Counted from the first letter of the stretch, positions 26,541-34,998 are shown. The stretch is DNA of 64,000 nucleotides from Streptomyces sp. NBC_00568 (GCF_026341855.1 NZ_JAPENW010000001.1:372001-436000), one strand, 5' to 3'. Translations and numbers: made by a program. Notes: a model not told the origin generated them from the sequence alone.

Positions 26541-27602
26541 TCACCGGCGCGCCTCCACCAGGCGCGGCATGTCCCGGGCCGCCTCCACCAGGAACCACGC
26601 GGGCAGGACGGGATTGCCGTCGGCGTCGGACGCGATGACGCTCTGGGCGACCTCGACGGAGATCTCGGCGAGCTGCACGAGGAGGGACTTGGCGCGGTAC
26701 GCGGTCTGGCGGCCGTTCGCCGAGAGGTGTTCCTTGCTCGCGGGCAGCTCCTTGAGGAGCCGGCCGCGGAAGGACTCCGCGAGGTAGTAGAGGAGGTCGC
26801 GGTCCTCCATGCGGGAGGGCCAGCGGGCGTCGCCCTTGATGATGGCCTCGATGCCGAACCGGCTGCGCACGATCTTGACGTACCCGCAGAAGGCGACCGC
26901 GTGCGCGGGCGTCAGCGTGCCGTGGGCGATCACCTTCAGGGTGTCCTCGTCGACCGCCGGCCCGAAGGAGCCCAGCGCGTCGGAGAGCATGTGCCAGGAG
27001 CGCGGCGTGGAGAACGGCTCCTCCGTCTTCGGCGGCTTGGACCACAGGTGGTCGGGCCGGTCGGTGAGGTGGTCCAGCACCCAGGGATGGATGCCGTTCG
27101 CGGCCGCCCAGACGAGCCAGTCCTTCGGGGAGGCCTCCAGGTGGACGTGCGTGAGGCGGTTGACCAGCGCGGAGGCGATCGGGCGGGCCAGCGCGTTGTC
27201 CGTGGCACGGTTGCCCGCGCCGATCACGATGGAGCCCTTCGGCAGTTCGTAGTTGCCGATCCGGCGGTCCAGGATCAGCGAGTAGAAGGCCTTCTGCACA
27301 TCGGGGGTCGCCGCGTTCAGCTCGTCCAGGAACAGGCAGTACGGCTCGTCCCGGGCGATCGCCTCCGGCGGGCAGAAGACGGACCGGCCGTCGCGGATCT
27401 GCGGCACGCCGATCAGGTCCTCCGGCGCCAGCTGCGTTCCCAGCAGGCTCACGCACTCCAGCCCGAGCGATTCGGCGAACTCCCTGACCAGGGAGGACTT
27501 CCCGATGCCGGGAGCGCCCCAGAGGAAGACCGGCCGCACGGTGGCGAGACCGAGCAGCAGCTCCGGAATACGGGCAGGGGTGACGGTGGCGGCTGCCTGC
27601 AC
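26541..27602 (-). CDS. MoxR-type AAA+ ATPase
   Basis: 353 residues. GTG 27602 is chosen because AAGGAG (27610-27615) lies 7 bp upstream and the family sequence starts there. Walker A is GAPGIGKS at 29-36, Walker B LFLDE at 90-94, with a sensor-like GAGNRATDNALARPI segment about 115-130 and an arginine-rich NRLTHVHLEA following. The C-terminal lid domain contains RSWHMLSDALGSFGP. MoxR ATPases act as chaperones with VWA-domain partners, and that partner is encoded directly downstream. The pair is likely one operon. Its 5' region contains a 30 bp tandem repeat. Confidence 0.88.
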   Translation of the reverse strand: MQAAATVTPARIPELLLGLATVRPVFLWGAPGIGKSSLVREFAESLGLECVSLLGTQLAPEDLIGVPQIRDGRSVFCPPEAIARDEPYCLFLDELNAATPDVQKAFYSLILDRRIGNYELPKGSIVIGAGNRATDNALARPIASALVNRLTHVHLEASPKDWLVWAAANGIHPWVLDHLTDRPDHLWSKPPKTEEPFSTPRSWHMLSDALGSFGPAVDEDTLKVIAHGTLTPAHAVAFCGYVKIVRSRFGIEAIIKGDARWPSRMEDRDLLYYLAESFRGRLLKELPASKEHLSANGRQTAYRAKSLLVQLAEISVEVAQSVIASDADGNPVLPAWFLVEAARDMPRLVEARR

Positions 27603-27949
27603 AGGCGAGCTCCTTGGGCGTGTTCGAGAGGGGGCGCGCAGGGGCGCGGCGTCCGATGCGCACAGTGTGGGCTCGCGGGTCCGTTCACCGCAGCCCATTT
27701 TCCGGCGCACGCGGCTCCCGCCGTACCGCCGCGGTCTTCGGCGCGAACGACCCACGGGGCTCGCCCGGATGGCACACCGAGCTCCGCATACTCCCGCCGG
27801 GCAGGCCGAGTTCTCTCGTACTCCCGCCGGGTACGCCGAGTAACCTCATGCCCCCGCCGGGCACGCCGAGTTCCCTCATCCCCCCGCCGGGCACGCCGAG
27901 TCGTCGCGCGACCGTGCCCGAGCGGCTCGCGGATCGAGCCGGGTCCGGC
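27603..27949. other. Intergenic region between the MoxR gene and a phosphodiesterase-like gene
   Basis: No supported gene. The MoxR ribosome site is at the left edge, and four copies of a 30 bp tandem repeat occupy 27781-27900. The frame is open on both strands across the repeat because its period is a multiple of three, which creates misleading open frames of LPPGTPSS type. Confidence 0.6.
27781..27900. repeat. 30 bp tandem repeat, four copies
   Basis: Copies start at 27781, 27811, 27841 and 27871. Each ends in CCGCCGGGYASGCCGAG-like bases (for example CCGCCGGGCACGCCGAG), with a variable 12-13 bp front. Copies three and four are closest. It is intergenic and upstream of the MoxR gene. Confidence 0.9.
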
Positions 27950-30025
27950 TCAGGCGGCGCGCTCGTCCGGGACGGTCCCCAGCGGTACCTGAGGACCGTC
28001 GCACTCGCCCAGCCAGCGCCGCAGTACGTCGTGCACCCGCTCCGCGCCGACGAGTTCGGTGTCCTCGCCGACGGGTGAGGACAGGGCCGCCGGGGAGAGC
28101 AGGAAGGGCCGCCCCTGGGCGCCGCCGAGCCCGCCGTGCGAACCGATCTGCTCCTCGAAGGCGAGGACTTCGCCCTCGTCCGGGTCGTACCAGGAGTTGA
28201 CCATGATGTCGGCCGTGTGCGGGAAGGAGTGCGTCCGCCGCACGGCGCCGGCGGCGCCGGGGCCGAAGTCGGCCAGGGGGCCCGGGTGTTCGTCGTCGAG
28301 ACGGTCCACCGGCGCCTCGGCGCCGTGCGCGCCGAGCACGAGGCCGCCGTGCTCCTCGCTGCGGACCAGCAGGAAGCCGACGCCGGGGTGGTTGGCGAGC
28401 GTGGACAGCAGCGCGGGGTGGCGGCGGTCGATCTCCTCCCGGCTCATCCGGTGCGGCACGTCGGGGAAGGAGATGAGACCGAGGTTGCCGGAGGCCAGGA
28501 CGATGGGCTCGGAGCGGCGCCCCGACGGCCGGCGCCGCTCCTCGCGCTCCTCGACGGGCCTGCGCAGCGCGGCTCGTACGGCGGTCCGCGCCTCGGCACC
28601 GCTGTGGGTCCGCTGTGCCTTGCGGGGCACGGGCAGCCCGCAGCCGGCCCGGACCAGATTGCCGAGGCTGAGGCCGTAGCGGGTCAGGAAGGTCTCGCCC
28701 GGGCTCTGGCCGTGGTCGGAGAGCACGACGATCCGGTACGGCCGCGGGGCGTGCTCGGCGACCTTCTCGATCAGCGCGAGCGACCGGTCGAGCCGCTCCA
28801 GGATCTTCTCCGCGTCCCGGCTCCGCGGCCCGGAGTGGTGGGCCACTTCGTCGTACGCCACCAGGTCCGCGTAGACCGCGTTGCGCCCGGCGAGCATGTC
28901 GCCGATCACCGCGGCGACCACGACGTCCCGCTCGACGACGGTCGCGAAGGCACGGATGAACGGGTAGAGCCCGCCGCGCTTGACGCGGGGCCGCCGCTGC
29001 TTGAGGCGGGCCGCGGTGGACTGGCCCATCTCCCTGAAGACCTCGGCGGTGAACGACATCGCCGTACGGACGGCGTTGGCGGGATCGGAGAAGTACGCGA
29101 AGTAGCCGGCCCGCGAGCGGTTGTCCCGCCCCCTCCTCGCGGCCACGGACAGCACGAGGGCGAGCTCGTCGGCGCCGCCGCTGAAGAGGTTGCCGCGGCT
29201 CGCGCCGTCGACGGTGAGCAGTCCCCCGTCACCGGTGTGACGGACGGCCCGGCGCTGGAGTTCGGCGGCGCTGGTCGGCCGGTTGCAGACCATGACCTCC
29301 TGGGTGTCCTTCTCGTACCACCGGAAGGCCGGGACGTCGTGGTTGCTGCCGTGCAGGATGCCCAGCTGGCTTGCGCCTGTCTGGCTGGACCAGTCCGTAC
29401 GCCACGCGATGAGGCGGTGGGTGGGACGGGTTCCCTCCAGCCATCGGGCCGCGGTCGGCATCAGCCCCTTGCCGATCGCCTCCCGCAGCACGTCGTGCCC
29501 GACGCCGTCGAGCTGGAGGAAGACGGCACCGGGGGTCGAGGGGCCGGGCCGCCCGTCGGCGCGCCTGCGGCGCCGGTCGGCGAGCCGGTAGAGCCGGCGC
29601 CGGTACGCGTCGTCGTCCCGTACCGCGAGGGCACCGCCGGTGGCCGAGGCGACGGCGGACATCACGGCGGCCACGACCACGGCGGTCTCGGGGGCGGCCT
29701 CCCCGTGTCCGGAGGGGTTGAGCCGCAGGGCGAGGAGCAGCAGCGAGCCGTTGAGGAAGAAGACGAGCAGGGCGAGCACGTAAGCGGGGACCAGCAGCAG
29801 CGCCCGGACGAGCAGGGGCCACACCAACGACGACAGGAGGCCGAAGACGCCCGCGCCGGCCGCCGCGGTGACCGCGATCCGCGTCGCGCTGTCCCCGGTG
29901 TCCGACTGCAGCTGGAAATCGGGCAGCGCACCGGCGAGGACGAGCATCGTGACGGTGGACACGGCCCACACCGTGATGCTCCGGCCCACCGCGCTGGCGA
30001 CCCGTCGCCAACGTCCTCCGTCCAC
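27950..30025 (-). CDS. Membrane-anchored alkaline-phosphatase-superfamily (phosphodiesterase-like) protein
   Basis: 691 residues from GTG 30025. The N-terminal third has several hydrophobic segments (about 15-35, 48-70, 72-92 and 110-130: SITVWAVSTVTMLVLAGAL, VFGLLSSLVWPLLVRALLLV). The remainder is a type I phosphodiesterase/nucleotide pyrophosphatase-like domain, with VFLQLDGVGHDVLREAI (metal-ligand Asp) and RIVVLSDHGQSPGETF (Asp-His pair). It also has a C-terminal HTADIMVNSWYDPDEGEV segment. The enzyme would act on a phospho-ester or phospho-glycan on the cytoplasmic or outer face. The substrate is unknown. The membrane domain resembles those of phage-holin-like (PF04020) fusions seen in Streptomyces. 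Confidence 0.82.
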   Translation of the reverse strand: MDGGRWRRVASAVGRSITVWAVSTVTMLVLAGALPDFQLQSDTGDSATRIAVTAAAGAGVFGLLSSLVWPLLVRALLLVPAYVLALLVFFLNGSLLLLALRLNPSGHGEAAPETAVVVAAVMSAVASATGGALAVRDDDAYRRRLYRLADRRRRRADGRPGPSTPGAVFLQLDGVGHDVLREAIGKGLMPTAARWLEGTRPTHRLIAWRTDWSSQTGASQLGILHGSNHDVPAFRWYEKDTQEVMVCNRPTSAAELQRRAVRHTGDGGLLTVDGASRGNLFSGGADELALVLSVAARRGRDNRSRAGYFAYFSDPANAVRTAMSFTAEVFREMGQSTAARLKQRRPRVKRGGLYPFIRAFATVVERDVVVAAVIGDMLAGRNAVYADLVAYDEVAHHSGPRSRDAEKILERLDRSLALIEKVAEHAPRPYRIVVLSDHGQSPGETFLTRYGLSLGNLVRAGCGLPVPRKAQRTHSGAEARTAVRAALRRPVEEREERRRPSGRRSEPIVLASGNLGLISFPDVPHRMSREEIDRRHPALLSTLANHPGVGFLLVRSEEHGGLVLGAHGAEAPVDRLDDEHPGPLADFGPGAAGAVRRTHSFPHTADIMVNSWYDPDEGEVLAFEEQIGSHGGLGGAQGRPFLLSPAALSSPVGEDTELVGAERVHDVLRRWLGECDGPQVPLGTVPDERAA

Positions 30026-30167
30026 GCCCAGCCCACCTCACGTCCCGGCCCGCCCGGTCCGCGCGGCCTGCTCCCACCCTGTCACAACGGCCGGACAGGC
30101 CAGGATGTCCCCGGAAGTCCCATGGAAGTCCGCCGGGAGCCCCTCATGGAGTCCCCGGGGCGAGAGG

Positions 30168-30647
30168 TCAGCGGCCGTCGTATCCGGCCGTCGGCATCGA
30201 CAGCCGGCGGTGGACCCGGGCCTTCATCTGGGCGTCGTACGACGGTTCGGCACTGCCCACCGTCTCGACGCGCACGCCGCGGCGCACGCACTCGGCGGTG
30301 AACTCCTCGACCGAGGCGAGGGCGCGCTCCAGCACCCGGCGGCTGGGCGCGACGAACAGATCCACGAGGCCGGCCTCGACGTCCGCCCACAGGCTGCGGT
30401 GGTCCGGGCGCAGACCGCGTACGAGGAGTTCCCGGGTGACGACATAGCCGCGCTCGGCGGCCCAGCGGGCACACATCGCGTGCTGGCTGCGGGAGTCGAC
30501 GAGGAAGGGGTCCTCGTCGAGTTCCTCCAGGGGGGTCAGGCTCGCGATCGCCGTGACGCGGAGCGACGGGGGGCGCGACGCCTGGCCGCTCCGCTCGTAC
30601 GAGCGCTTGAGGGCGTGCGTGCCGGAGGCAGCGCGTGCGTCTCCCAT
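30168..30647 (-). CDS. Hypothetical protein with weak resemblance to a serine recombinase N-terminal fold
   Basis: 159 residues from ATG 30647 with GAGGGGGA upstream. The first 45 residues are basic and poorly ordered. The remainder has the look of a resolvase N-terminal domain without its chemistry: QHAMCARWAAERGYVVTREL, LWADVEAGLVDLFVAPSRRV, and FTAECVRRGVRVETVGS. The catalytic Ser region is not apparent, and no DNA-binding domain follows. It is probably a regulatory or degenerate relative rather than an active recombinase. It is divergent from the MBL-fold gene at 30732 with an 84 bp shared promoter region. Confidence 0.6.
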   Translation of the reverse strand: MGDARAASGTHALKRSYERSGQASRPPSLRVTAIASLTPLEELDEDPFLVDSRSQHAMCARWAAERGYVVTRELLVRGLRPDHRSLWADVEAGLVDLFVAPSRRVLERALASVEEFTAECVRRGVRVETVGSAEPSYDAQMKARVHRRLSMPTAGYDGR

Positions 30648-30731
30648 GGCGTCCCCCTCACCTCCGGGTTTCGCCGCCGACCCTACTCCTGCCCGTAGGC
30701 TCGGGGGGAGTCGCGCGAAGGAGGCAAAGAG

Positions 30732-31505
30732 GTGCCGGTGGAGATCACCTGGTGGGGGCACGCCACCTGCACGCTGGAGGACTCCGGGACACGCGTGCTC
30801 ACCGATCCGCTCTTCGCGCGCCGGCTCGCGCATCTGCGGCGCAGGCGCGGGGCGCCGCCCCCTCCCCCGGCGGCGGTCGCCGACGTGGCGCTCGTCTCCC
30901 ATCTGCACGCCGACCATCTGCACCTGCCGTCGCTGGCGAAGCTGGCTCCGGGCACCCGGCTGCTCGTGCCGCGGGGCGCCGCGCGTTCGGTTCCCGGGCT
31001 GCGGCGGCTGGACCACCTGCGGCTCACCGAGGTCGCGCCCGGCGATCGCACCCAGGTCGGTGACCTGGTCGTCCGCACGGTGTCGGCACGCCACGACGGA
31101 CGGCGGCTGCCGGTCGGACCGCACCGTTCCCCCGCCGTGGGGTACGTGGTGGAGGGCGAGGCGCGGACGTACTTCGCCGGGGACACGGGGCTGTTCGCGT
31201 CGATGGCCGAGGAAGTCGGTGCGGTCGACGTGGCCCTGCTGCCGGTGGGCGGCTGGGGGCCGTATCTCGGGGAGGGGCATCTCGACGCGGGACGTGCCGC
31301 AGAGGCGCTGGCCGCGTTGCTGCCGCGCAGCGCTGTGCCGGTGCACTACGGCACGTTCTGGCCCATCGGGATGGATGCCGTGCGCCCCCATGAATTCCAT
31401 GCGCCGGGTGCGGAGTTCGTGCGCCTGGCGGCCGAGCGTGCGCCCCGGGTGACGGTGCACCTGCTGGAGCACGGCGAGAGCGTGCGTCCGGAGGCCGCTC
31501 GGTGA
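30732..31505 (+). CDS. MBL-fold metallo-hydrolase
   Basis: 257 residues from GTG 30732 with AAGGAGG (30718-30724) 7 bp upstream. The metallo-beta-lactamase fold is clear from EITWWGHATCTLEDSGTRVL, SHLHADHLHLPSL (HxHxDH zinc motif), TYFAGDTGLF (Asp bridging ligand) and PVHYGTFWP (last His). It resembles small UlaG/NAPE-PLD-like hydrolases; the substrate is unknown. It overlaps the DedA gene (stop TGA within the next start, 31502-31505) and is almost certainly co-translated with it. Confidence 0.88.
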   Translation: MPVEITWWGHATCTLEDSGTRVLTDPLFARRLAHLRRRRGAPPPPPAAVADVALVSHLHADHLHLPSLAKLAPGTRLLVPRGAARSVPGLRRLDHLRLTEVAPGDRTQVGDLVVRTVSARHDGRRLPVGPHRSPAVGYVVEGEARTYFAGDTGLFASMAEEVGAVDVALLPVGGWGPYLGEGHLDAGRAAEALAALLPRSAVPVHYGTFWPIGMDAVRPHEFHAPGAEFVRLAAERAPRVTVHLLEHGESVRPEAAR

Positions 31506-32194
31506 TGGCCTGGCCCGCCGCGGGAGCCGTGGCTCCCTCTCTCCTGCCGGTCAAGGGCACCGCCCCGGCGCTGTTCCTGTCCGCCACGGCCACGACCGTG
31601 CCGCCGGAGTCCACCCAGCAGGCGATCGGGTATCCGTCCCTGTTCCTGCTGGTGCTGATCGGCGCGCTGGTACCGGTGGTGCCGACGGGCGCGCTGGTGA
31701 GTTCGGCGGCGGTGGTTGCCTTCCACCAGGCGGCGCCCCTCGCGCTGCTGATGGTGTTCCTGGTGTCCTCGGTGGCGGCTTTCATCGGCGACATGTCGCT
31801 CTACTGGCTCGGCCGGCGCGGCATGGGCTCGAAGAACGGATCGCGCTGGCTGGAGGCGATCCGGGTGCGTGCCCCCGAGGACCGGCTCGCCCGGGCTCAG
31901 GAGAAGCTCGCCGACCACGGCATCGCCGTCCTCGTCCTGTCCCGTCTCGTGCCGGCGGGCCGCATCCCGGTCATGCTGGCCTGTCTGATGGCGAAGATGC
32001 CGCTGCGCACCTTCGCCCGCGGGGATGCTCCGGCGTGTCTCGCCTGGGCGGCCACCTACCAGATCATCGGCATCCTCGGCGGCTCCCTCTTCAGTGAGCC
32101 GTGGGAGGGCGTGGTGGCGGCGGTGGCGCTGACCCTCGCGATCAGCGCGGCGCCGAGTGTGTGGCGCAGGATCCGCCGGACGACACCCTCGTAG
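31502..32194 (+). CDS. DedA-family (SNARE-associated/VTT) membrane protein
   Basis: 230 residues from GTG 31502 (or ATG 31505), overlapping the MBL-hydrolase stop by 4 bp. Hydrophobic segments lie near 45-75, 78-100, 160-180 and 195-215. The signature F/YWLGRRGMGSK (here DMSLYWLGRRGMGSKNGSRW) and the re-entrant SRLVPAGRIPVMLACLMAKM are present. DedA proteins are lipid scramblases or undecaprenyl-phosphate-type transporters affecting membrane homeostasis. Coupling with an MBL hydrolase suggests a shared role on a lipid or lipid-linked substrate, which is an inference. Confidence 0.88.
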   Translation: MMAWPAAGAVAPSLLPVKGTAPALFLSATATTVPPESTQQAIGYPSLFLLVLIGALVPVVPTGALVSSAAVVAFHQAAPLALLMVFLVSSVAAFIGDMSLYWLGRRGMGSKNGSRWLEAIRVRAPEDRLARAQEKLADHGIAVLVLSRLVPAGRIPVMLACLMAKMPLRTFARGDAPACLAWAATYQIIGILGGSLFSEPWEGVVAAVALTLAISAAPSVWRRIRRTTPS

Positions 32195-32380
32195 GGACGC
32201 GGTCGCCTCACCCCGGGCTCAGGGGCGCGACGACTCCCCTCAGGGACGCGACGACCGCTCCGCGAGGGGACGGAGGGGACGGGATGCCCACGCCGCGAAG
32301 GGACGGGGCGCCCGCTCCGCGAGGGACGGGATGCCCGTGCCACAAGGGGACGGGATGCCCACGCCCGCGAGGAGACATGG
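32195..32380. repeat. Degenerate tandem repeats of about 24 bp between convergent genes
   Basis: Units of AGGGACGGGATGCCCRYGCC type recur at 32267-32375 with variable length (23-33 bp), and older copies (AGGGRCGCGACGAC) lie to their left. The repeat fills most of the gap between the stop codons of the DedA gene and the NAPE-PLD-like gene. Confidence 0.8.
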
Positions 32381-33454
32381 TCACTCCAGTACCCGCGAAC
32401 CCCCCACCGCCAGATCCCACAGGTCCTCCCGTGCCAGTCCCGCCCGCTCCCAGGCGGCCCGCACCCGCCGCAGGGGCTCGAGGACCGGTTCCGCCGAGAG
32501 CACGAAGGTGCCCCAGTGCATCGGCGCCATCCGCCGCGCGTTCAGGTCGACGGTCGCCCGCACCGCCTCTTCCGGGTCGCAGTGCACATCGCTCAGCCAC
32601 CACCGGGGGTCGTACGCGCCGATCGGCAGGAGGGCGAGGTCGATCCCCGGGTGGCGCTGCCCGATGCGGGAGAACCAGTGGCCGTATCCGGTGTCGCCCG
32701 CGAAGTACACGCGCTGCCCCTCGGGCGCCGTGAGGACCCAGCCGCCCCACAGGGTGCGGCAGGTGTCGGTGAGGCTGCGCTTGGACCAGTGGTGGGCGGG
32801 GACGAAGTCGAAGCGGACGCCGCCCAGTTCGGCCGCCTCCCACCAGTCCAGCTCGGTGACCCGGGTGAACCGGCGCCGCCTGAACCAGCGTCCGAGTCCG
32901 GCGGGCACGAACACCGGTGTGTCGCGCGGGAGTCGGCGCAGGGTCGGTGCGTCCAGATGGTCGTAGTGGTTGTGGCTGATGACGACCGCGTCGACACGCG
33001 GCAGCGTGCTCCAGGCCACGCCGACCGGGGTGATCCGGGCCGGGGTGCCGATGATCCTGCGGGACCAGACCGGGTCGGTGAGGACGGTGAGCCCGCCGAT
33101 CCGGATCACCCAACTCGCGTGCCCCGCCCAGGAGACGGCGACGGTGCGGACGTCCACGCGGGGCAGCGGTCCCGGCTCGAAGGGCAGCAACGGGATGTCG
33201 GCGAGCCCCTCGGCGCCGGGCCGCAGGGCGCCCTCGCGGGCGAACCGCGCGAAGGCCCGCAGCCCCGGCAGGGGCGCCGTCAGCCGGTCCACGAAGGACC
33301 GGGGCCAGCTACGCCGCTCGCCGAGCGGGCGGGGCTCGGCGAGGGGAGGAGGAGGAAGGACGGCGGGGTGCCCCGGCGCCGGGGCGAGCGGGGGCACGGG
33401 ATCGTCGGTGTCCTGTGCCGTGGCGCTCGTGGTCGACTCGGACTGCTGCGTCAT
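32381..33454 (-). CDS. NAPE-PLD-like MBL-fold hydrolase
   Basis: 357 residues. ATG 33454 is chosen because it overlaps the stop of the upstream gene (ATGA) and has GGGAG 8 bp upstream. The N-terminal 60 residues are Pro-rich (PPLAPAPGHPAVLPPPPLAE). The MBL domain shows SWAGHASWVIRIGGLTVLTD, SHNHYDHLD (HxHxDH), VYFAGDTGYG and MAPMHWGTF. This pattern is that of N-acyl-phosphatidylethanolamine phospholipase D-like enzymes. It is translationally coupled to an aminotransferase-fold protein that lacks lysine. There is no signal peptide, so the location is probably cytoplasmic or peripheral to the membrane. Confidence 0.87.
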   Translation of the reverse strand: MTQQSESTTSATAQDTDDPVPPLAPAPGHPAVLPPPPLAEPRPLGERRSWPRSFVDRLTAPLPGLRAFARFAREGALRPGAEGLADIPLLPFEPGPLPRVDVRTVAVSWAGHASWVIRIGGLTVLTDPVWSRRIIGTPARITPVGVAWSTLPRVDAVVISHNHYDHLDAPTLRRLPRDTPVFVPAGLGRWFRRRRFTRVTELDWWEAAELGGVRFDFVPAHHWSKRSLTDTCRTLWGGWVLTAPEGQRVYFAGDTGYGHWFSRIGQRHPGIDLALLPIGAYDPRWWLSDVHCDPEEAVRATVDLNARRMAPMHWGTFVLSAEPVLEPLRRVRAAWERAGLAREDLWDLAVGGSRVLE

Positions 33455-34698
33455 CGAGGAGACTCCCATCGCTGAGCGTCGTCGCGGAGATCGTCGAAGA
33501 CCGACCCCAACCGGGTCAACGCGCTGTGTACATGCGGCAGTTCCAGTGGCGCCGGGGAGGCGAGGGATTCCTCCCGCTCCTCGTCCGTGGAACCGAGCAG
33601 CGGCCCGGTGCCGAGGCGGACGCGGAGCGCGGCGAGGTCGTCGCCGAAGCGGTGTCCGCCCGGCGCGGGCATGCCGAGCCGGGCGGAGAGGAAGTCCTCC
33701 AGGTCCTGGGCGTCGCCGACGCCGTGCGCGACGAGGGCGGTGCGGAGCGGGCCGAGGTCGACGTACAGGTGTCTCCCGATCTGCGGGGGCCGCGCGACGG
33801 CACCGGAGCCGGTCACCGCGCGGTGGGCGGCTTCGGCCACGCGCGCGTGCAGGCGTACGGCGGCGGTGAGCCGGCCGGTGATCCCGGCGGGCTCGCCGAG
33901 CGCGTACGCGGCAGCCGCGGCGACCGGTTCGGCGACGCGCGCGCCGAGCACGGTGAGCACATCGAGGACGCGGGAGCGCAGCAGGGCACCGGACTCGTTG
34001 CCGGGGAAGCGGGCGACGGCGGCCGGCCAGCCCTGCGGCAGGAAGGGGCCCGCGAGGTCCGTGATCACGGTGACGTCGTCGGGGAGCATCTCGGCGGGGC
34101 TGAGCAGCACCGTGTCGTGCGGCCGGTGCAGGGTGTCGCGCCAGGTCTCGTCGCTGACGATGTGCAGACCCTCGCCCGCGGCGGCCTCCACGGTCTCGTG
34201 CACGACCTCGGGCGGTGCGACGGTGGCGGTGGGGTCGTCGGCCACGGACAGCAGGAGCAGACGCGGGTCGCCGCCCTCCGCCCGGACTCTGCGGACGGTC
34301 TCCAGAAGGGCGTACGGATCGGGGACGCCGCCGCACTCCGCGGGCGTCGCCACATGGAACACGGATCTGCCCAGCAGGCGTGCCTGAGGCGCCCACCACG
34401 CGGCGCACGGTCGGGGCACGAGGACGTCGCCGCCGAGCGCTCCGGTCAGGGCCAGCAGCAGCGCGGGGGCTCCTGGGGCGGCCACCACCCGGTCGGCCGC
34501 GGCGGACAGTCCGCGCCGGGTCCAGTAGCCGCGGGCTGCGTCGAGGAGCGGGGGGCCGCCGCCGAAGATCTCGGCGTCGGAGCGGTCCGCCGCGGCGGCC
34601 AGTACGGAGCGGAGTTCCGCCAGGACGGGCAGGCCCTGGTCGGGCAGCGGCGGCCCGTACCGGACCGGTCCGTGGCCTTCCGGGGCCGTCCGCCGCAT
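33451..34698 (-). CDS. Aminotransferase class I/II-fold protein without any lysine
   Basis: 415 residues. ATG 34698 is chosen because GGAGG lies 5 bp upstream; the longer frame is not family-like. The fold-type I aminotransferase pattern is recognisable: FGGGPPLLDAARGYWTRRGL, DPTATVAPPEVVHETVEAAA (in place of NPTG), and IVSDETWRDTLHRP (in place of SDEVY). Where the PLP lysine is expected, the sequence reads TDLAGPFLPQGWPAAVARFP, with Ala-Gly instead of Ser-Lys, and the whole protein contains no Lys. It therefore cannot form the usual internal aldimine, and a non-catalytic or binding role is likely. The four-base overlap with the MBL hydrolase gene suggests the two products work together. Confidence 0.8.
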   Translation of the reverse strand: MRRTAPEGHGPVRYGPPLPDQGLPVLAELRSVLAAAADRSDAEIFGGGPPLLDAARGYWTRRGLSAAADRVVAAPGAPALLLALTGALGGDVLVPRPCAAWWAPQARLLGRSVFHVATPAECGGVPDPYALLETVRRVRAEGGDPRLLLLSVADDPTATVAPPEVVHETVEAAAGEGLHIVSDETWRDTLHRPHDTVLLSPAEMLPDDVTVITDLAGPFLPQGWPAAVARFPGNESGALLRSRVLDVLTVLGARVAEPVAAAAAYALGEPAGITGRLTAAVRLHARVAEAAHRAVTGSGAVARPPQIGRHLYVDLGPLRTALVAHGVGDAQDLEDFLSARLGMPAPGGHRFGDDLAALRVRLGTGPLLGSTDEEREESLASPAPLELPHVHSALTRLGSVFDDLRDDAQRWESPR

Positions 34699-34868
34699 AC
34701 CTGCCTCCGCACCGTGCGTACTGCCGTGCCCTGTTCCGGAGCCTGCCTGTCCGTACGGTTCCGGGTACTTCCGTCCCCTTGTACAGCCCACCTCGCGCGG
34801 CTGGCCCTCCCGCGCCGTCGACCTCTCAGTGACCAGAGGCATACCGTCCCACGAGTGCTCTCGTGAGC

Positions 34869-34938
34869 GCTCCGGGAATTGCTCCGGGAATTGCTCCGGG
34901 GATTGCTCCGGGGATTGCTCCGGGGATTGCTCCGGGGA
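34869..34938. repeat. 12 bp tandem repeat, five copies plus a partial
   Basis: GCTCCGGGRATT-type units (AATTGCTCCGGG twice, then GATTGCTCCGGG three times) follow one another without gaps after a partial copy. The repeat lies in the 300 bp gap (34699-34998) between the aminotransferase-fold gene and the surface protein gene; no gene or other signal is seen in that gap. Confidence 0.92.
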
Positions 34939-34998
34939 TCGTGCCCGTCACGTCGTCATCCGTCGCACTCCCGATCGTCACGGTGTCGCCCCGCCGCT

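Noticed and set aside
27614..28078. Decapeptide-repeat protein (LPPGTPSS) encoded by the 30 bp array
   Set aside because: No ribosome site or signal peptide, and both strands are equally open because the period is a multiple of three.
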